From contig NZ_BMMM01000003.1 in the NCBI RefSeq assembly GCF_014645835.1, positions 248,001 through 312,000 on the forward strand: a stretch of DNA of 64,000 nt. The letters are read 5' to 3'. This DNA comes from Streptomyces albiflavescens (lineage in GTDB: Bacteria; Actinomycetota; Actinomycetes; Streptomycetales; Streptomycetaceae). The position numbers and the translations under genes are program-made. The notes beneath the pieces were generated by a model. That model saw only the letters and a list, made by a program, of their open reading frames with translations. It searched no databases and was not told the origin of the DNA. Each line of letters starts with the position of its first letter. Within the stretch, counting starts at the first letter, position 1. Positions 46,686 to 55,517 of the stretch are shown here, piece by piece.

Positions 46686-47686
46686 GCGCGCTGAGCGACC
46701 TGACACCGCGGGCCCGGATCGCCATCGTCATGGCTACCACTGCGGTGCTCGCCGTCGCCGCCGTAGGCTACATCCGGCTGGCCCCCCACCAGACCACCAC
46801 CGGCGCCACAACTGATTCGGTCACCACCAGAGCGGACCGTATGACGCTGGCTCCCGGTCCGCGACTGCTGGTGGTCAGCAACCGCCATCTCGCCACCGTC
46901 TCGCGGGGCGACCCGAGCGGCCCGCGTGCGGTCGCCCCGCTGGAGTGCGTCCGCGTCTATGCCGCGGCAGGCACGGGCGTCTGTATCCGTCCCGACTCCC
47001 CGTGGGCCTACCACGTTGTCGTCCTCGACCAGAAGCTCCATGAGAAGCGGGCGATCTCCGTCCCCGGCCTGCCCAACCGCGCTCGTGTCTCGGCCAGCGG
47101 CCGCATGGTGGCATGGACCACCTTCGTCGGCGGCGACTCGTACACCAGCAGTGGCTTCTCCACCCGGACCGGCATCCTCGACACCCGCACCGGCGCGCTC
47201 GCGAGCACACTGGAGACGTTTGCAGTGACCAAGGACGGCCGGCCCTACCGGGCCGCTGACGTCAACTTCTGGGGCGTCACCTTCGCCGCCGACGACAACC
47301 GGTTCTACGCGGCCATGTCCACGGGCGGCCGCCGATACCTCGTCGAGGGTGACTTCGCCGCCAGAGCCGTTCGCACGCTCAAGGAGAACGTCGAGTGCCC
47401 GTCGCTGTCCCCCGACGGCACCCGCATCGCGTTCAAGGAGGCCATCGGGGCCGATCCCACCCGCGGCTGGCGGCTGTCCGTACTCGACCTGGCCTCGATG
47501 CGGGTGAGGCGGCTGTCCGAGACCCGCAGCATCGACGACCAGGCTGCCTGGCTCGACGACGCCACGATCGCCTACACACTGCGAGACAGCAGCGGCGACC
47601 CCGACGTCTGGTCCGTGACGGCTGACGGCTCCGGCAAACCTCACCTGCTGATACCCGGGGCAGAGTCACCCGCCGCCCTGGGATGA
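46682..47686 (+). CDS. Membrane-anchored TolB-like beta-propeller protein
   Basis: 334 residues. The start is TTG, chosen because a very strong AAGGAGGT lies 6 nt upstream and the codon overlaps the preceding stop. One N-terminal membrane helix (IAIVMATTAVLAVAAVGYI) anchors an extracytoplasmic propeller with PD40/WD40-like repeats: SPDGTRIAFKEA, VPGLPNRARVSASGRMVAWT, DDQAAWLDDATIAYTLRDSS, DPDVWSVTADGSG. Such propellers usually bind partners or ligands and do not catalyse. Coupling to the MFS gene suggests it assists or senses the transporter, but that is inference. Confidence 0.8.
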   Translation: MSALSDLTPRARIAIVMATTAVLAVAAVGYIRLAPHQTTTGATTDSVTTRADRMTLAPGPRLLVVSNRHLATVSRGDPSGPRAVAPLECVRVYAAAGTGVCIRPDSPWAYHVVVLDQKLHEKRAISVPGLPNRARVSASGRMVAWTTFVGGDSYTSSGFSTRTGILDTRTGALASTLETFAVTKDGRPYRAADVNFWGVTFAADDNRFYAAMSTGGRRYLVEGDFAARAVRTLKENVECPSLSPDGTRIAFKEAIGADPTRGWRLSVLDLASMRVRRLSETRSIDDQAAWLDDATIAYTLRDSSGDPDVWSVTADGSGKPHLLIPGAESPAALG

Positions 47687-47953
47687 CCCTGGACCAGCCA
47701 CGTAGGAGAGGCACTTGGGCGATCGCCGCCGTCCGGAGCAACCAAGAGGCCGTACCGGCAAACTCCGATGCGGCCTCTGCCCGAAGTGGGCCTGACCCGG
47801 CGGACGATGGGGCGGCGCCTGCTGCCAGGGGCAGCCGGAGCCGTCCGCTTCTCCTTTTGTTCATTGGAAATTGACAGGTTGACGCGCGCGTAGGTGCGGC
47901 TTTCGCTGCCAAAGTTCCCGGCGTCGGTTTCGCCTGCAGTCGGGAGGAACACA
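47687..47953. promoter_or_regulatory. Intergenic region before the nuclease gene
   Basis: 267 bases without a gene. GTTCATTGGAA (47859-47869) resembles one PHO-box unit but the following 11 bases do not repeat it well, so it is at best a weak site. Confidence 0.3.
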
Positions 47954-50323
47954 GTGGAGTCGGAGAGAAGTGGAAGAACACGCCGATGGGCGGCGGCCGC
48001 GGTTGCTTCGGTCGCCGTCGGCGGTCTGCTGGTCCCGTCCCAGGACGCCGCGTACGCGGCCTCGTCGGACATCGTGATCAGCCAGGTCTACGGCGGCGGA
48101 GGCAACTCGGGAGCCCCGTACACCCATGACTTCATCGAGCTGTACAACCGTGGCACGAGCACGGTGTCCGTATCGGGCTGGACCGTGCAGTACGCCTCGG
48201 CATCCGGCTCCGCCTGGTCGAAGACGGCACTGTCGGGCAGCATCGCGCCGGGCCAGTACTACTTGGTCCAGGAGGCCGCCGGTGCCGGCAGCGCCGCGTC
48301 GCTGCCCACGCCGGACGTCACCGGCACCATCGCGATGAGCGCGACCTCCGCGAAGGTGGCCCTGGTCACCAGCACCACCGCGCTGACCTGCGCCACCGGC
48401 TGCGCGAGCCAGGCCGGGGTGCGGGACTTCGTGGGCTACGGCAGCAGCGCCAGCTCGTACGAGAGCGCGCCGACCGGGACGCTGTCGAACACCACCGCCG
48501 CCGTGCGCACCGGCGGTGGCGCGACCGACACCGACAACAACTCCGCGGACTTCACCGTCACCGCGCCCGTCCCGCGCAACTCCAGCTCCGGCGGTGGTGG
48601 CGGCGGTGCCACCCGTATCCGCGACATCCAGGGCACCGCTCACATCTCACCGTTGAACGGCCGGCAGGCCAGCGGTGTCTCCGGCGTGGTGACCGCCAAG
48701 TCGAGCAACGGATTCTGGATGCAGGACCCGCAGCCCGACACCGACCCCGCCACCAGCGAGGGGATCTTCGTCTACACCGGCACCGCCCCGACGGTCGCGG
48801 TCGCCGACTCGGTGACCGTCGCCGGGACTGTCAGCGAGTTCCGCCCCGGCGGCACCAGCGGCACCAACAACCTCACCACCACCGAGATCACCGCCCCGAC
48901 GATTACTGTTGTGGCGAGCGGTGCGACGCTGCCCGCACCCACCCTGGTCGGCCCCGGGGGACGCGTCCCACCGGCCGCCGTGATCGAGGATGACGCCACC
49001 GGAGACGTGGAGAACAGCGGCGTCTTCGACCCGGCGAGCGACGGCATCGACTTCTGGGAGTCGATGGAGGGAATGCGCGTGGAAATCGACAACGCCGCAG
49101 TTGTCGGCCCGCGCAACAGCTACGGCGAGGTCCCGGTCGTCCCGCAGGACAGCACCACACGCACCAACCGCGGCGGCATTGTGCTGCAGTCCGGCGATCC
49201 CAACCCGGAGCGGGTGCTGCTGGACGACTCGCTCGCGGCCACCCCGACCGTGAACGTCGGCGACACCCTGTCCGGCGCCACCACCGGCGTACTCGACTAC
49301 TCCTTCGGCAACTTCAAGCTGCTCGTCACCAGCACGCCCTCGGTGACCAGCGGCGGCATCACTCCCGAGACCACCCAGACGCCCACTGCCGGCGAGCTGT
49401 CCACCGCCACCTTCAACGTGGAGAACCTCGACCCGTCCGACCCGCAGTCGAAGTTCGACGGCCTCGCCGGGCAGATCGTGGGCAGCCTGAAGTCGCCCGA
49501 CCTGGTCGCCCTGGAGGAGGTCCAGGACAACAGCGGCGCCACCGACGACGGCGTTGTGGCCTGCGAGCAGACCATGAGCAAGCTGATCGGGGCCATCACC
49601 GCGGCGGGCGGCCCGAGTTACACCTACCGGCAGATCAACCCGCAGAACGACGCCGACGGCGGCGAGCCCGGTGGCAATATCCGCCAGGTGTTCATGTACC
49701 GCACCGACCGCGGGCTGGCCTTCGTCGACCACTCCGGCGGGACGGCCACTCGGGCGAACGCGGTCGTGAACACCCTCGGCGTGCCGTCGCTGAAGTACTC
49801 GCCCGGCCGTATCGACCCGGCCAACTCGGCCTTCTCCTCCAGCCGTAAGCCGCTCGCCGGTGAGTTCACATGGAAGGGCAAGACGGTCTTCGTCATCGCC
49901 AACCACTTCAACTCAAAGGGCGGTGACCAGCCGCTGTTCGGTCACTTCCAGCCGCCCACCCGCTCCTCGGAGACCCAGCGGCACAACCAGGCCACCGTGG
50001 TGAAGAGCTTCGTCGATCAGATCCTGGCCGTCGACGCGAGCGCCTCGGTGATCGTGCTGGGCGATCTGAACGACTTCGAGTTCTCCCAGACCGCCGACAT
50101 CCTGACCGCGAACAACAGCCTCGTAGACCTGCCCCGCACGCTTACCGCCGCGGAGCGGTACACCTACGACTTCGAGGGCAACTCGCAGGTGCTGGACCAC
50201 ATCCTGCTGTCGGCCGGCCTCGCCGCCACGGCGTACGGCTATGACGTCGTCCATGTCAACTCCGAGTTCGCCGCCCAGCTCTCCGATCACGACCCGCAGG
50301 TTGTTCGTATCCCGCTGCCCTGA
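47954..50323 (+). CDS. Secreted lamin-tail/EEP endonuclease, ExeM/NucH-like
   Basis: 789 residues, exported; GTG with GGGAGG 6 nt upstream, signal RRWAAAAVASVAVGG ending near YAASS. Residues about 40-190 are a lamin-tail domain (VISQVYGGGGNSGAPYTHDF). An OB-fold-like region follows a Gly-rich linker (RIRDIQGTAHISPLNGRQAS). The last 310 residues are an endonuclease/exonuclease/phosphatase domain with ATFNVENLDP, VALEEVQDN (catalytic Glu), VIANHFNSKG, VLGDLNDFE and SDHDPQVV. It should degrade extracellular DNA or RNA and could supply phosphate together with the phosphoesterase nearby. Confidence 0.92.
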   Translation: MESERSGRTRRWAAAAVASVAVGGLLVPSQDAAYAASSDIVISQVYGGGGNSGAPYTHDFIELYNRGTSTVSVSGWTVQYASASGSAWSKTALSGSIAPGQYYLVQEAAGAGSAASLPTPDVTGTIAMSATSAKVALVTSTTALTCATGCASQAGVRDFVGYGSSASSYESAPTGTLSNTTAAVRTGGGATDTDNNSADFTVTAPVPRNSSSGGGGGGATRIRDIQGTAHISPLNGRQASGVSGVVTAKSSNGFWMQDPQPDTDPATSEGIFVYTGTAPTVAVADSVTVAGTVSEFRPGGTSGTNNLTTTEITAPTITVVASGATLPAPTLVGPGGRVPPAAVIEDDATGDVENSGVFDPASDGIDFWESMEGMRVEIDNAAVVGPRNSYGEVPVVPQDSTTRTNRGGIVLQSGDPNPERVLLDDSLAATPTVNVGDTLSGATTGVLDYSFGNFKLLVTSTPSVTSGGITPETTQTPTAGELSTATFNVENLDPSDPQSKFDGLAGQIVGSLKSPDLVALEEVQDNSGATDDGVVACEQTMSKLIGAITAAGGPSYTYRQINPQNDADGGEPGGNIRQVFMYRTDRGLAFVDHSGGTATRANAVVNTLGVPSLKYSPGRIDPANSAFSSSRKPLAGEFTWKGKTVFVIANHFNSKGGDQPLFGHFQPPTRSSETQRHNQATVVKSFVDQILAVDASASVIVLGDLNDFEFSQTADILTANNSLVDLPRTLTAAERYTYDFEGNSQVLDHILLSAGLAATAYGYDVVHVNSEFAAQLSDHDPQVVRIPLP

Positions 50324-50337
50324 CCCTCGGCTCCGGC

Positions 50338-50369
50338 CGTCGGGGACGCCTCCGGAGGCGTCCCCGACG
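50338..50369 (+). terminator. Perfect 32-bp palindrome after the nuclease gene
   Basis: CGTCGGGGACGCCTCC and its exact complement, with no loop bases between arms, 15 nt after the stop codon; a strong terminator. Confidence 0.8.
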
Positions 50370-50443
50370 CGCGTACGAGGGCTTCTGGCACGAGGCCCCG
50401 ACGAACCGAGGGAGTCTTCTGGGACGCGGACCCACCACTGACG

Positions 50444-50494
50444 TTCGAGGAGTCACACCGACCCGTTGCTGACCTTTCTGACGCCGCGCCAGTC
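50444..50494. repeat. 51-bp dispersed repeat, copy B
   Basis: Begins TTCGAGGAGTCACACCGACC and ends CGCCAGTC; 49/51 identical to copy A. It lies in the gap between the nuclease gene and the 3' end of the acetoacetate-CoA ligase gene. Confidence 0.8.
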
Positions 50495-50588
50495 GATGCC
50501 GAGCTGCCTGGCGCGCCGTATGTCTGCATCGGCGTCGAGCGCCTTGTTGTCGGGGACCTCGCGGGGTGGCTGCTCTGCCCTTCCGCGG

Positions 50589-52586
50589 TCATGCCCCCGT
50601 GACCGGCCCAGTCTTCCTGCCTCCGAATTCTGCGAACCAGTCCAGCATGTGGCCGTCCGTGACGGCGCCCGGACCGGCGACGTCGCACACGCGCGCGCCC
50701 TGCAGCAGCCGTTTGACCGGCACCTCGAGCTTCTTCCCAGTCAGCGTGCGGGGCAGCGCGGGCACCCGTACGATCACGTCGGGCACATGGCGCGGGGACA
50801 ACTGCCGCTTGATGGCCGTTGTGATCCGCTGCCGCAACCGGTCGCCGGTTTCCTCGCCATCGTCGGCCACGACGAACAGCGGCATGAAGTAGCCGCCGTC
50901 CGCCTGTTCGACACCGACGACAAGGCTGTCCGAGATGCCGGGCAGTTGCTCCACCACCGCGTAGATGTCGGCCGAGCCCATCCGCACCCCCATGCGATTG
51001 AGCGTGGAATCGGAACGGCCGGACACGACGACCGACAGGTCCGTTTCGATGGTCACCCAGTCACCGTGCCGCCACACACCCGGATAGGTGTCGAAGTAAG
51101 TGGCCGTGTACCGTGCGTCACCGGGGTCGTCGACGAAGCGCAGTGGCATGGACGGCAGTGGGGCGGTCACCACCAGCTCTCCCTGCTCGCCGATCACAGG
51201 TCGTCCTGCCTCGTCCCACGCGGACAGCGCCACGCCGAGCGCCGGGCACTGAATTCGGCCTGCACGTACGGGGAGGAGTGGGGAGCCGCCCGCGAGCACG
51301 GAGCAGATGTCGGTTCCGCCGCAGATCGACTGCAGCCACCCACCGGGGGCGAGCCGTTCATGGGCCCACCGCCATGTGCTCGATGCCATGGCCGACCCTG
51401 TCTGCAGGACCGAGCGCAAGGCACCGAGGTCCAGGTCGGCTGCCGGATGCAGACCGGACTTCTCCACGGCCGCGAGATAGGCCGCGCCCACCCCGACCAT
51501 CGTCGCCCTGGTCCGTTCGGCGACACGCCAGGCGCCGGCGGCATCGGGAAACGTGGGACTGCCGTCGTAGAGGACGATCGTGCTGCCGTGCAGCAGACCG
51601 CCGACCAGGAAGTTCCACACCATCCAGCTGGTGGAGGTGACGAACATGTACCGGTCCTCGGGGCGCAGGTCGGCGCCGAGCCCCAGCGCCTTCAGCAGTT
51701 CGACGACGATGCCGCCGTGGCCCTGCACGATTCCCTTGGGGACACCGGTGGTTCCCGACGACCAGAGAATCCACAGCGGGTGGTCGAAGGGTACGTCCGC
51801 GAAATCCGGCGCCCTGTTGGTGGGCGGCAGTGCGGACCAGGCGTGCACGGTGACGCCGGACCGTACGGACCATGCGTCCGTCTGCGGTGGGAAGACGTTG
51901 TCGACGGCCAGGAGGTGGCGGACGGTCGGCAGTCCGTCCAGGAGTTCGGTGATCGTAGAGCGTCTGTCGTGCTCCCTGCCTCCGTAGCGGTAGCCGTCCG
52001 CGGCGATGAGGACCGTCGGCCGGGCCTGCCTCAACCGAGCGAGCACGCTTGGGGTGCCGAAGTCGGGTGAGCAGGCCGTCCACACGGCACCGATCGCCGC
52101 GGTGGCGAGCAGTGCCACCACCGCCTGCGGCAGGTTCGTGAGATACCCGGCGACGCGGTCGCCGGGCCTCACCCCCATCCGCCGGAGAGCGGCCGAGACG
52201 ACCGCGACCTCGCGGCGCAGCCGGTCCCACGACATCTCGACAGGTTCGCCGCCCTCGGTCACGCTCACCAGCGCCGGACGCTCGTCGGTTGCCTGGGCGA
52301 GGCACCGTTCGGCGAAGTTCAGGCGCGCGCCGGTGAACCAGCGGGCTCCCGGCATGGTGGCGTCAGCCAGCACCTCGTCGTATCCGGTGACGGCATCCAG
52401 TCCGTAGTACTCCCACACCGCCGACCAGAAGCCCGCAAGATCGGTGGAACTCCACCGCCACAGCTCGGCGTAGTCGGGGAAGCGCAGGCCGCGTGTCTCT
52501 TCCAGCCATTCCATGAACAGCGCGACGTTGGAGTCCTCCAACTCGCGGGGCCCCGGTGTCCACAGCAGTTCGGTGTCCGGCCTCAT
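50589..52586 (-). CDS. aacS: Acetoacetate-CoA ligase
   Basis: 665-residue AMP-forming ligase. It begins LLWTPGPRELEDSNVALFME as acetoacetate-CoA ligases do. Adenylate motifs: ILWSSGTTGVPKGIVQGHGG, YTATYFDTYPGVWRHGDW, VVSGRSDSTLNRMGVRMGS, and the C-terminal Lys in LPRTLTGKKLEVPVKRLLQG. It turns acetoacetate, ATP and CoA into acetoacetyl-CoA. Last gene of the minus-strand cluster; it overlaps the alpha/beta hydrolase stop (ATGA). Acetoacetate is the by-product of the BKACE encoded upstream, which gives it an obvious job. Confidence 0.9.
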   Translation of the reverse strand: MRPDTELLWTPGPRELEDSNVALFMEWLEETRGLRFPDYAELWRWSSTDLAGFWSAVWEYYGLDAVTGYDEVLADATMPGARWFTGARLNFAERCLAQATDERPALVSVTEGGEPVEMSWDRLRREVAVVSAALRRMGVRPGDRVAGYLTNLPQAVVALLATAAIGAVWTACSPDFGTPSVLARLRQARPTVLIAADGYRYGGREHDRRSTITELLDGLPTVRHLLAVDNVFPPQTDAWSVRSGVTVHAWSALPPTNRAPDFADVPFDHPLWILWSSGTTGVPKGIVQGHGGIVVELLKALGLGADLRPEDRYMFVTSTSWMVWNFLVGGLLHGSTIVLYDGSPTFPDAAGAWRVAERTRATMVGVGAAYLAAVEKSGLHPAADLDLGALRSVLQTGSAMASSTWRWAHERLAPGGWLQSICGGTDICSVLAGGSPLLPVRAGRIQCPALGVALSAWDEAGRPVIGEQGELVVTAPLPSMPLRFVDDPGDARYTATYFDTYPGVWRHGDWVTIETDLSVVVSGRSDSTLNRMGVRMGSADIYAVVEQLPGISDSLVVGVEQADGGYFMPLFVVADDGEETGDRLRQRITTAIKRQLSPRHVPDVIVRVPALPRTLTGKKLEVPVKRLLQGARVCDVAGPGAVTDGHMLDWFAEFGGRKTGPVTGA

Positions 52587-53206
52587 GGGTGCTCTCCGGT
52601 AGGTGTCGCCCCGAGCGGTGCGCTGGTGGAGCCGGACTCCAGCATGTGAATCAGTTCCTCGGCCATGGGCCACTCGCCGTATCCCGAGGCGGGGTTCAGG
52701 TGGCCGACCGCGCCCAGCTCCACAAGGCGGCTGCCCCAGCTCCGGGCCAGCTCGGCGACGCGTTCCGGTGCGCCGAGCGGGTCGTCGGCGCTGGCGGCCA
52801 GGAGGCTGGGAAAGGCAAGCGGCGCGCGGGGCACGGGCGTCCAGCCGTGGTCCGCAAGTTCGGCAGGAGTGGGATAGCCGTCCGGCAGCGGTGTCTCGAA
52901 GTCCGGTGGGGTGGCAAGGAGCGCGCCGCGTACGTCGGCGCGGTGGCGCTGGGCCCAGTGCACCGTGGTGATGACGCCGGCGCTGTGGGCGACCAGCAGG
53001 ACCGGCCCGTCCAGGGCCGCCAGCGCCGCGGCCAGGTTGCCGACCTGGACGTCCAGGCTGAGCCGCTCGCCCGTCACCGGGGGAACGGTGCGGACGGCGC
53101 GGCCGGCCTCGGCGAGCTGTTCGGCCAGCAGGGTCTGCCAGTGGTCCGCGACGTGATCGCGCAGACCGGGGACGATGACCACGGTGGGTTCTGCGGTCGA
53201 GCTCAT
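52583..53206 (-). CDS. RBBP9/YdeN-type alpha/beta hydrolase
   Basis: 207 residues, small serine hydrolase of the RBBP9/YdeN group. The fold starts TVVIVPGLRDHVADHWQTLL; nucleophile Ser is in LLVAHSAGVIT, the acid is likely in ASADDPLGAPERV and the His in GAVGHLNPASGYGEW. It overlaps both neighbours by 4 nt, so it belongs to the same transcript as the MFS and ligase. It may cleave an ester or lactone during the catabolic route, for instance the product of a Baeyer-Villiger-like step, but the substrate is unknown. Confidence 0.85.
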   Translation of the reverse strand: MSSTAEPTVVIVPGLRDHVADHWQTLLAEQLAEAGRAVRTVPPVTGERLSLDVQVGNLAAALAALDGPVLLVAHSAGVITTVHWAQRHRADVRGALLATPPDFETPLPDGYPTPAELADHGWTPVPRAPLAFPSLLAASADDPLGAPERVAELARSWGSRLVELGAVGHLNPASGYGEWPMAEELIHMLESGSTSAPLGATPTGEHP

Positions 53207-54543
53207 GAGGCAATCTCCGACGGGTGCTTGGGCTCCGCCTTCGTGGCTGGGGCGTCGAGGCGGAGGAGGTCGCGTTCGTACCAGTGCCGGCCGACCAGGA
53301 AGGCCACCATGGCCGCGACCGCGACGAGGGGCACGACACGCAGGGCGCCCAACAGGCCGAGGCGGTCCGCGAGCGCGCCCGTGACCGCGGGGCCCGGGGC
53401 CAGGCCGAGCAGGCTGTTGGCCAGGGTGAGGGTGGCGAACGCGGTCGCGGCGACGGCGGCGGGGGTCAGGTTCGCCACCATGGCCGCCGCGGGTCCGGCA
53501 GAGCCGGCTGACAGCAGGGAGCCCAGGCCCAGCGTCAGCAACTGGGCAGGTCCAGTGGGCAGTTGGAAAGAGAGGGTCAGCAGGAGCAGCGAGCCGAGGC
53601 TACAGCCGAGGGCGACGGCCCACTTGCGGATCGGGGCCGTAGAGCTGATGCGGTCGGAGACGACACCCCCGAGGATCATCCCCAAGCCGATGATCAACGC
53701 AAAGCCGCCGGCGGCCCCACCCGCCTCGGCCGGTGCCATGTGGTAGTAGCGGTTGAAGAAGCTGGGCAGCCAGGACAGGAGCGCGGCAGCGATGAACAGT
53801 TGGAGTCCGCTGCCGACGTAGGCACTGACGACGGAGACGGAGGAGAACAGGCGGGGCAAGTGGGCACGCAGCCTTTCGGGCGCTGCCGCGCCGTCCTCGC
53901 CGGCGGTGGGCCGTCCGCGCGGCGCCAGCCTGCTTTCCTTGACCACGACGCCGTACACCGCGGCGAGCACCAGGCCGAAGATCCCCATCGCGGCGAACGC
54001 CCAGCGCCAGCCGGCCGCCTGGGCCACGGCGCCGCCGACGGCGACGCCGAGCACCGAGCCGAAGGCGCCGCCGGCGATGAAGGCGCCGGAGAGTGTGGCC
54101 CGCAGGGCGGCCGGGAAGATGCTGAGGACCACGGCGATCCCCACGCTGCCGTACGCTGCCTCGCCGATGCCGACGAAGAGCCGGCCGACGAACATCTCGC
54201 CGTAGTTCGCCGACAGGGCGCACCCGAGGGTGGCCAGGCTCCACAGCGTGGCGGCGATCAGCAGACTCCGCACCCTCCCCCACCGGTCGGCCATGAGGGA
54301 CATGGGGAAGGTGAGCACGCCAACCGCCAGGGCCACGACACCGCTGAGCGACCCCAGGGCGGCGTCGGACAGCAGCCATTCGGCCTTCAGCATCGGGAAG
54401 ACGGCGTTGAGTACCTGGCGGGACATGTAGTCGGAAAGCAGCAGGCCGAAACTGAGGGCGAAGACCGTCCAGGCATAGCCTTTGGAGACGGGCCAGGCCG
54501 ACGCGGTCGGGGCCGTGGACTGCGCAGGGGTGTGAAACTCCAT
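53203..54543 (-). CDS. MFS transporter of the BKACE cluster
   Basis: 446 residues, about 12 membrane helices, resembling anion/aromatic-acid MFS proteins: LLSDYMSRQVLNAVFPMLKA in helix 1 and MADRWGRVRSLLIAATLWSL in loop 2-3, DRISSTAPIRKWAVALG in loop 8-9. ATG start with GAGGTG about 8 nt upstream; a GTG three codons earlier is possible. Coupled to the hydrolase by an ATGA overlap. It is a probable importer of the compound degraded by this cluster, given Asp/Arg-containing early helices and the context. Confidence 0.88.
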   Translation of the reverse strand: MEFHTPAQSTAPTASAWPVSKGYAWTVFALSFGLLLSDYMSRQVLNAVFPMLKAEWLLSDAALGSLSGVVALAVGVLTFPMSLMADRWGRVRSLLIAATLWSLATLGCALSANYGEMFVGRLFVGIGEAAYGSVGIAVVLSIFPAALRATLSGAFIAGGAFGSVLGVAVGGAVAQAAGWRWAFAAMGIFGLVLAAVYGVVVKESRLAPRGRPTAGEDGAAAPERLRAHLPRLFSSVSVVSAYVGSGLQLFIAAALLSWLPSFFNRYYHMAPAEAGGAAGGFALIIGLGMILGGVVSDRISSTAPIRKWAVALGCSLGSLLLLTLSFQLPTGPAQLLTLGLGSLLSAGSAGPAAAMVANLTPAAVAATAFATLTLANSLLGLAPGPAVTGALADRLGLLGALRVVPLVAVAAMVAFLVGRHWYERDLLRLDAPATKAEPKHPSEIAS

Positions 54544-54576
54544 TGTCATCACCTCGACTGCTTGGGAAGTAGCAGG

Positions 54577-55476
54577 TCAGAACGGTCTGTCGCCGACGAT
54601 TCCGGCGCGCTCCATCTTGCGGACGGCGGGCCAGTAGTCCTGGACGGCGTAGTGCTGGGTGGAGCGGTTGTCCCAAATGGCCACGCTGTTGGGAGTCCAG
54701 CGCCAGCGCACCTGGTACTCGGGAATCGCGGCCTGGCTGATCAGATAGGTGAGCAGATGGCTCGCGCCGGGCGCGTAGTCCTGGCCGAAACGCACGTTCT
54801 CGGGCGTGTGGTAGTTGACGAAGTGCGTCGCGAACGCGTTGACGAAGAGGATCTCCTCGCCCGTCTCCGGGTGCGTGCGCACGACCGGGTGCTCGGCGTC
54901 CGGGAACCGCTCCTTCAGCGCGTGGCGCTGTTCCTCGGGCATGACGGCGCCGAAGGTGGCTTCGATGCTGTGTCGGGCGCGCAGCCCCTCGATCCGGGTC
55001 TTGATGTGGTCGGGGAGCCGGCGGTACGCATCCACCATGTTGACCCAGATCGTGTCGCCGCCGACCGGGGGCGATTCGACGCAGCGCAGTACGGCGCCCA
55101 TCGACGGGTTCACCCGCCAGGTGCCGTCCGTGTGCAGGGCGTTCTCGTAGTGCTCCGGGGGGCTGTCCAGGTCCTTGTAGATCCGGACCAGTCCGGGGTG
55201 GTCGGGGTCGCTGCCGGCGACGGGGTGGTCCTCCAGCGGGCCGAAGCGCGACGCGAACGCGACGTGGTCAGCACGCGAGATGTCCTGGTCCCGCAGGAAG
55301 AGGACCTTGTACTGCAGCAGCAGGCTCTTGATCTCGGCGAACAGGTCGTCGTCACGGGCCGCGTCGGCGAGGCTGAGACCGTGCAGTTCGGCTCCGATGG
55401 TGCAGGTCAGCGGTTCGACGTCGATCGAGGTGTACCGCGCGCCGAGGCGCGGCGCGGACGAGAGGGTGTCGGGCAT
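54577..55476 (-). CDS. TauD/TfdA family Fe(II)/2-oxoglutarate dioxygenase
   Basis: 299 residues. Iron ligands are His115 and Asp117 (LHTDGTWRVN) and His275 (STQHYAVQDYWP); Arg286 (AVRKMER) should hold 2-oxoglutarate. Family start PLTCTIGAELHGLSL and FLRDQDISRADHVAFASRFG are as in TauD and TfdA. It hydroxylates an aliphatic or ether/sulfonate carbon, often leading to C-N, C-O or C-S cleavage. It lies between the MFS and quinone-oxidoreductase genes, so it probably acts on the imported substrate. Confidence 0.93.
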   Translation of the reverse strand: MPDTLSSAPRLGARYTSIDVEPLTCTIGAELHGLSLADAARDDDLFAEIKSLLLQYKVLFLRDQDISRADHVAFASRFGPLEDHPVAGSDPDHPGLVRIYKDLDSPPEHYENALHTDGTWRVNPSMGAVLRCVESPPVGGDTIWVNMVDAYRRLPDHIKTRIEGLRARHSIEATFGAVMPEEQRHALKERFPDAEHPVVRTHPETGEEILFVNAFATHFVNYHTPENVRFGQDYAPGASHLLTYLISQAAIPEYQVRWRWTPNSVAIWDNRSTQHYAVQDYWPAVRKMERAGIVGDRPF

Positions 55477-55517
55477 GGGTGCTCACTCCATGGAAGGGAA
55501 GGTGGAGGGTGCCGTGC

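Noticed and set aside
47859..47881. Second PHO box in front of the nuclease gene
   Set aside because: Only one 11-nt unit resembles the consensus; the neighbouring unit does not.
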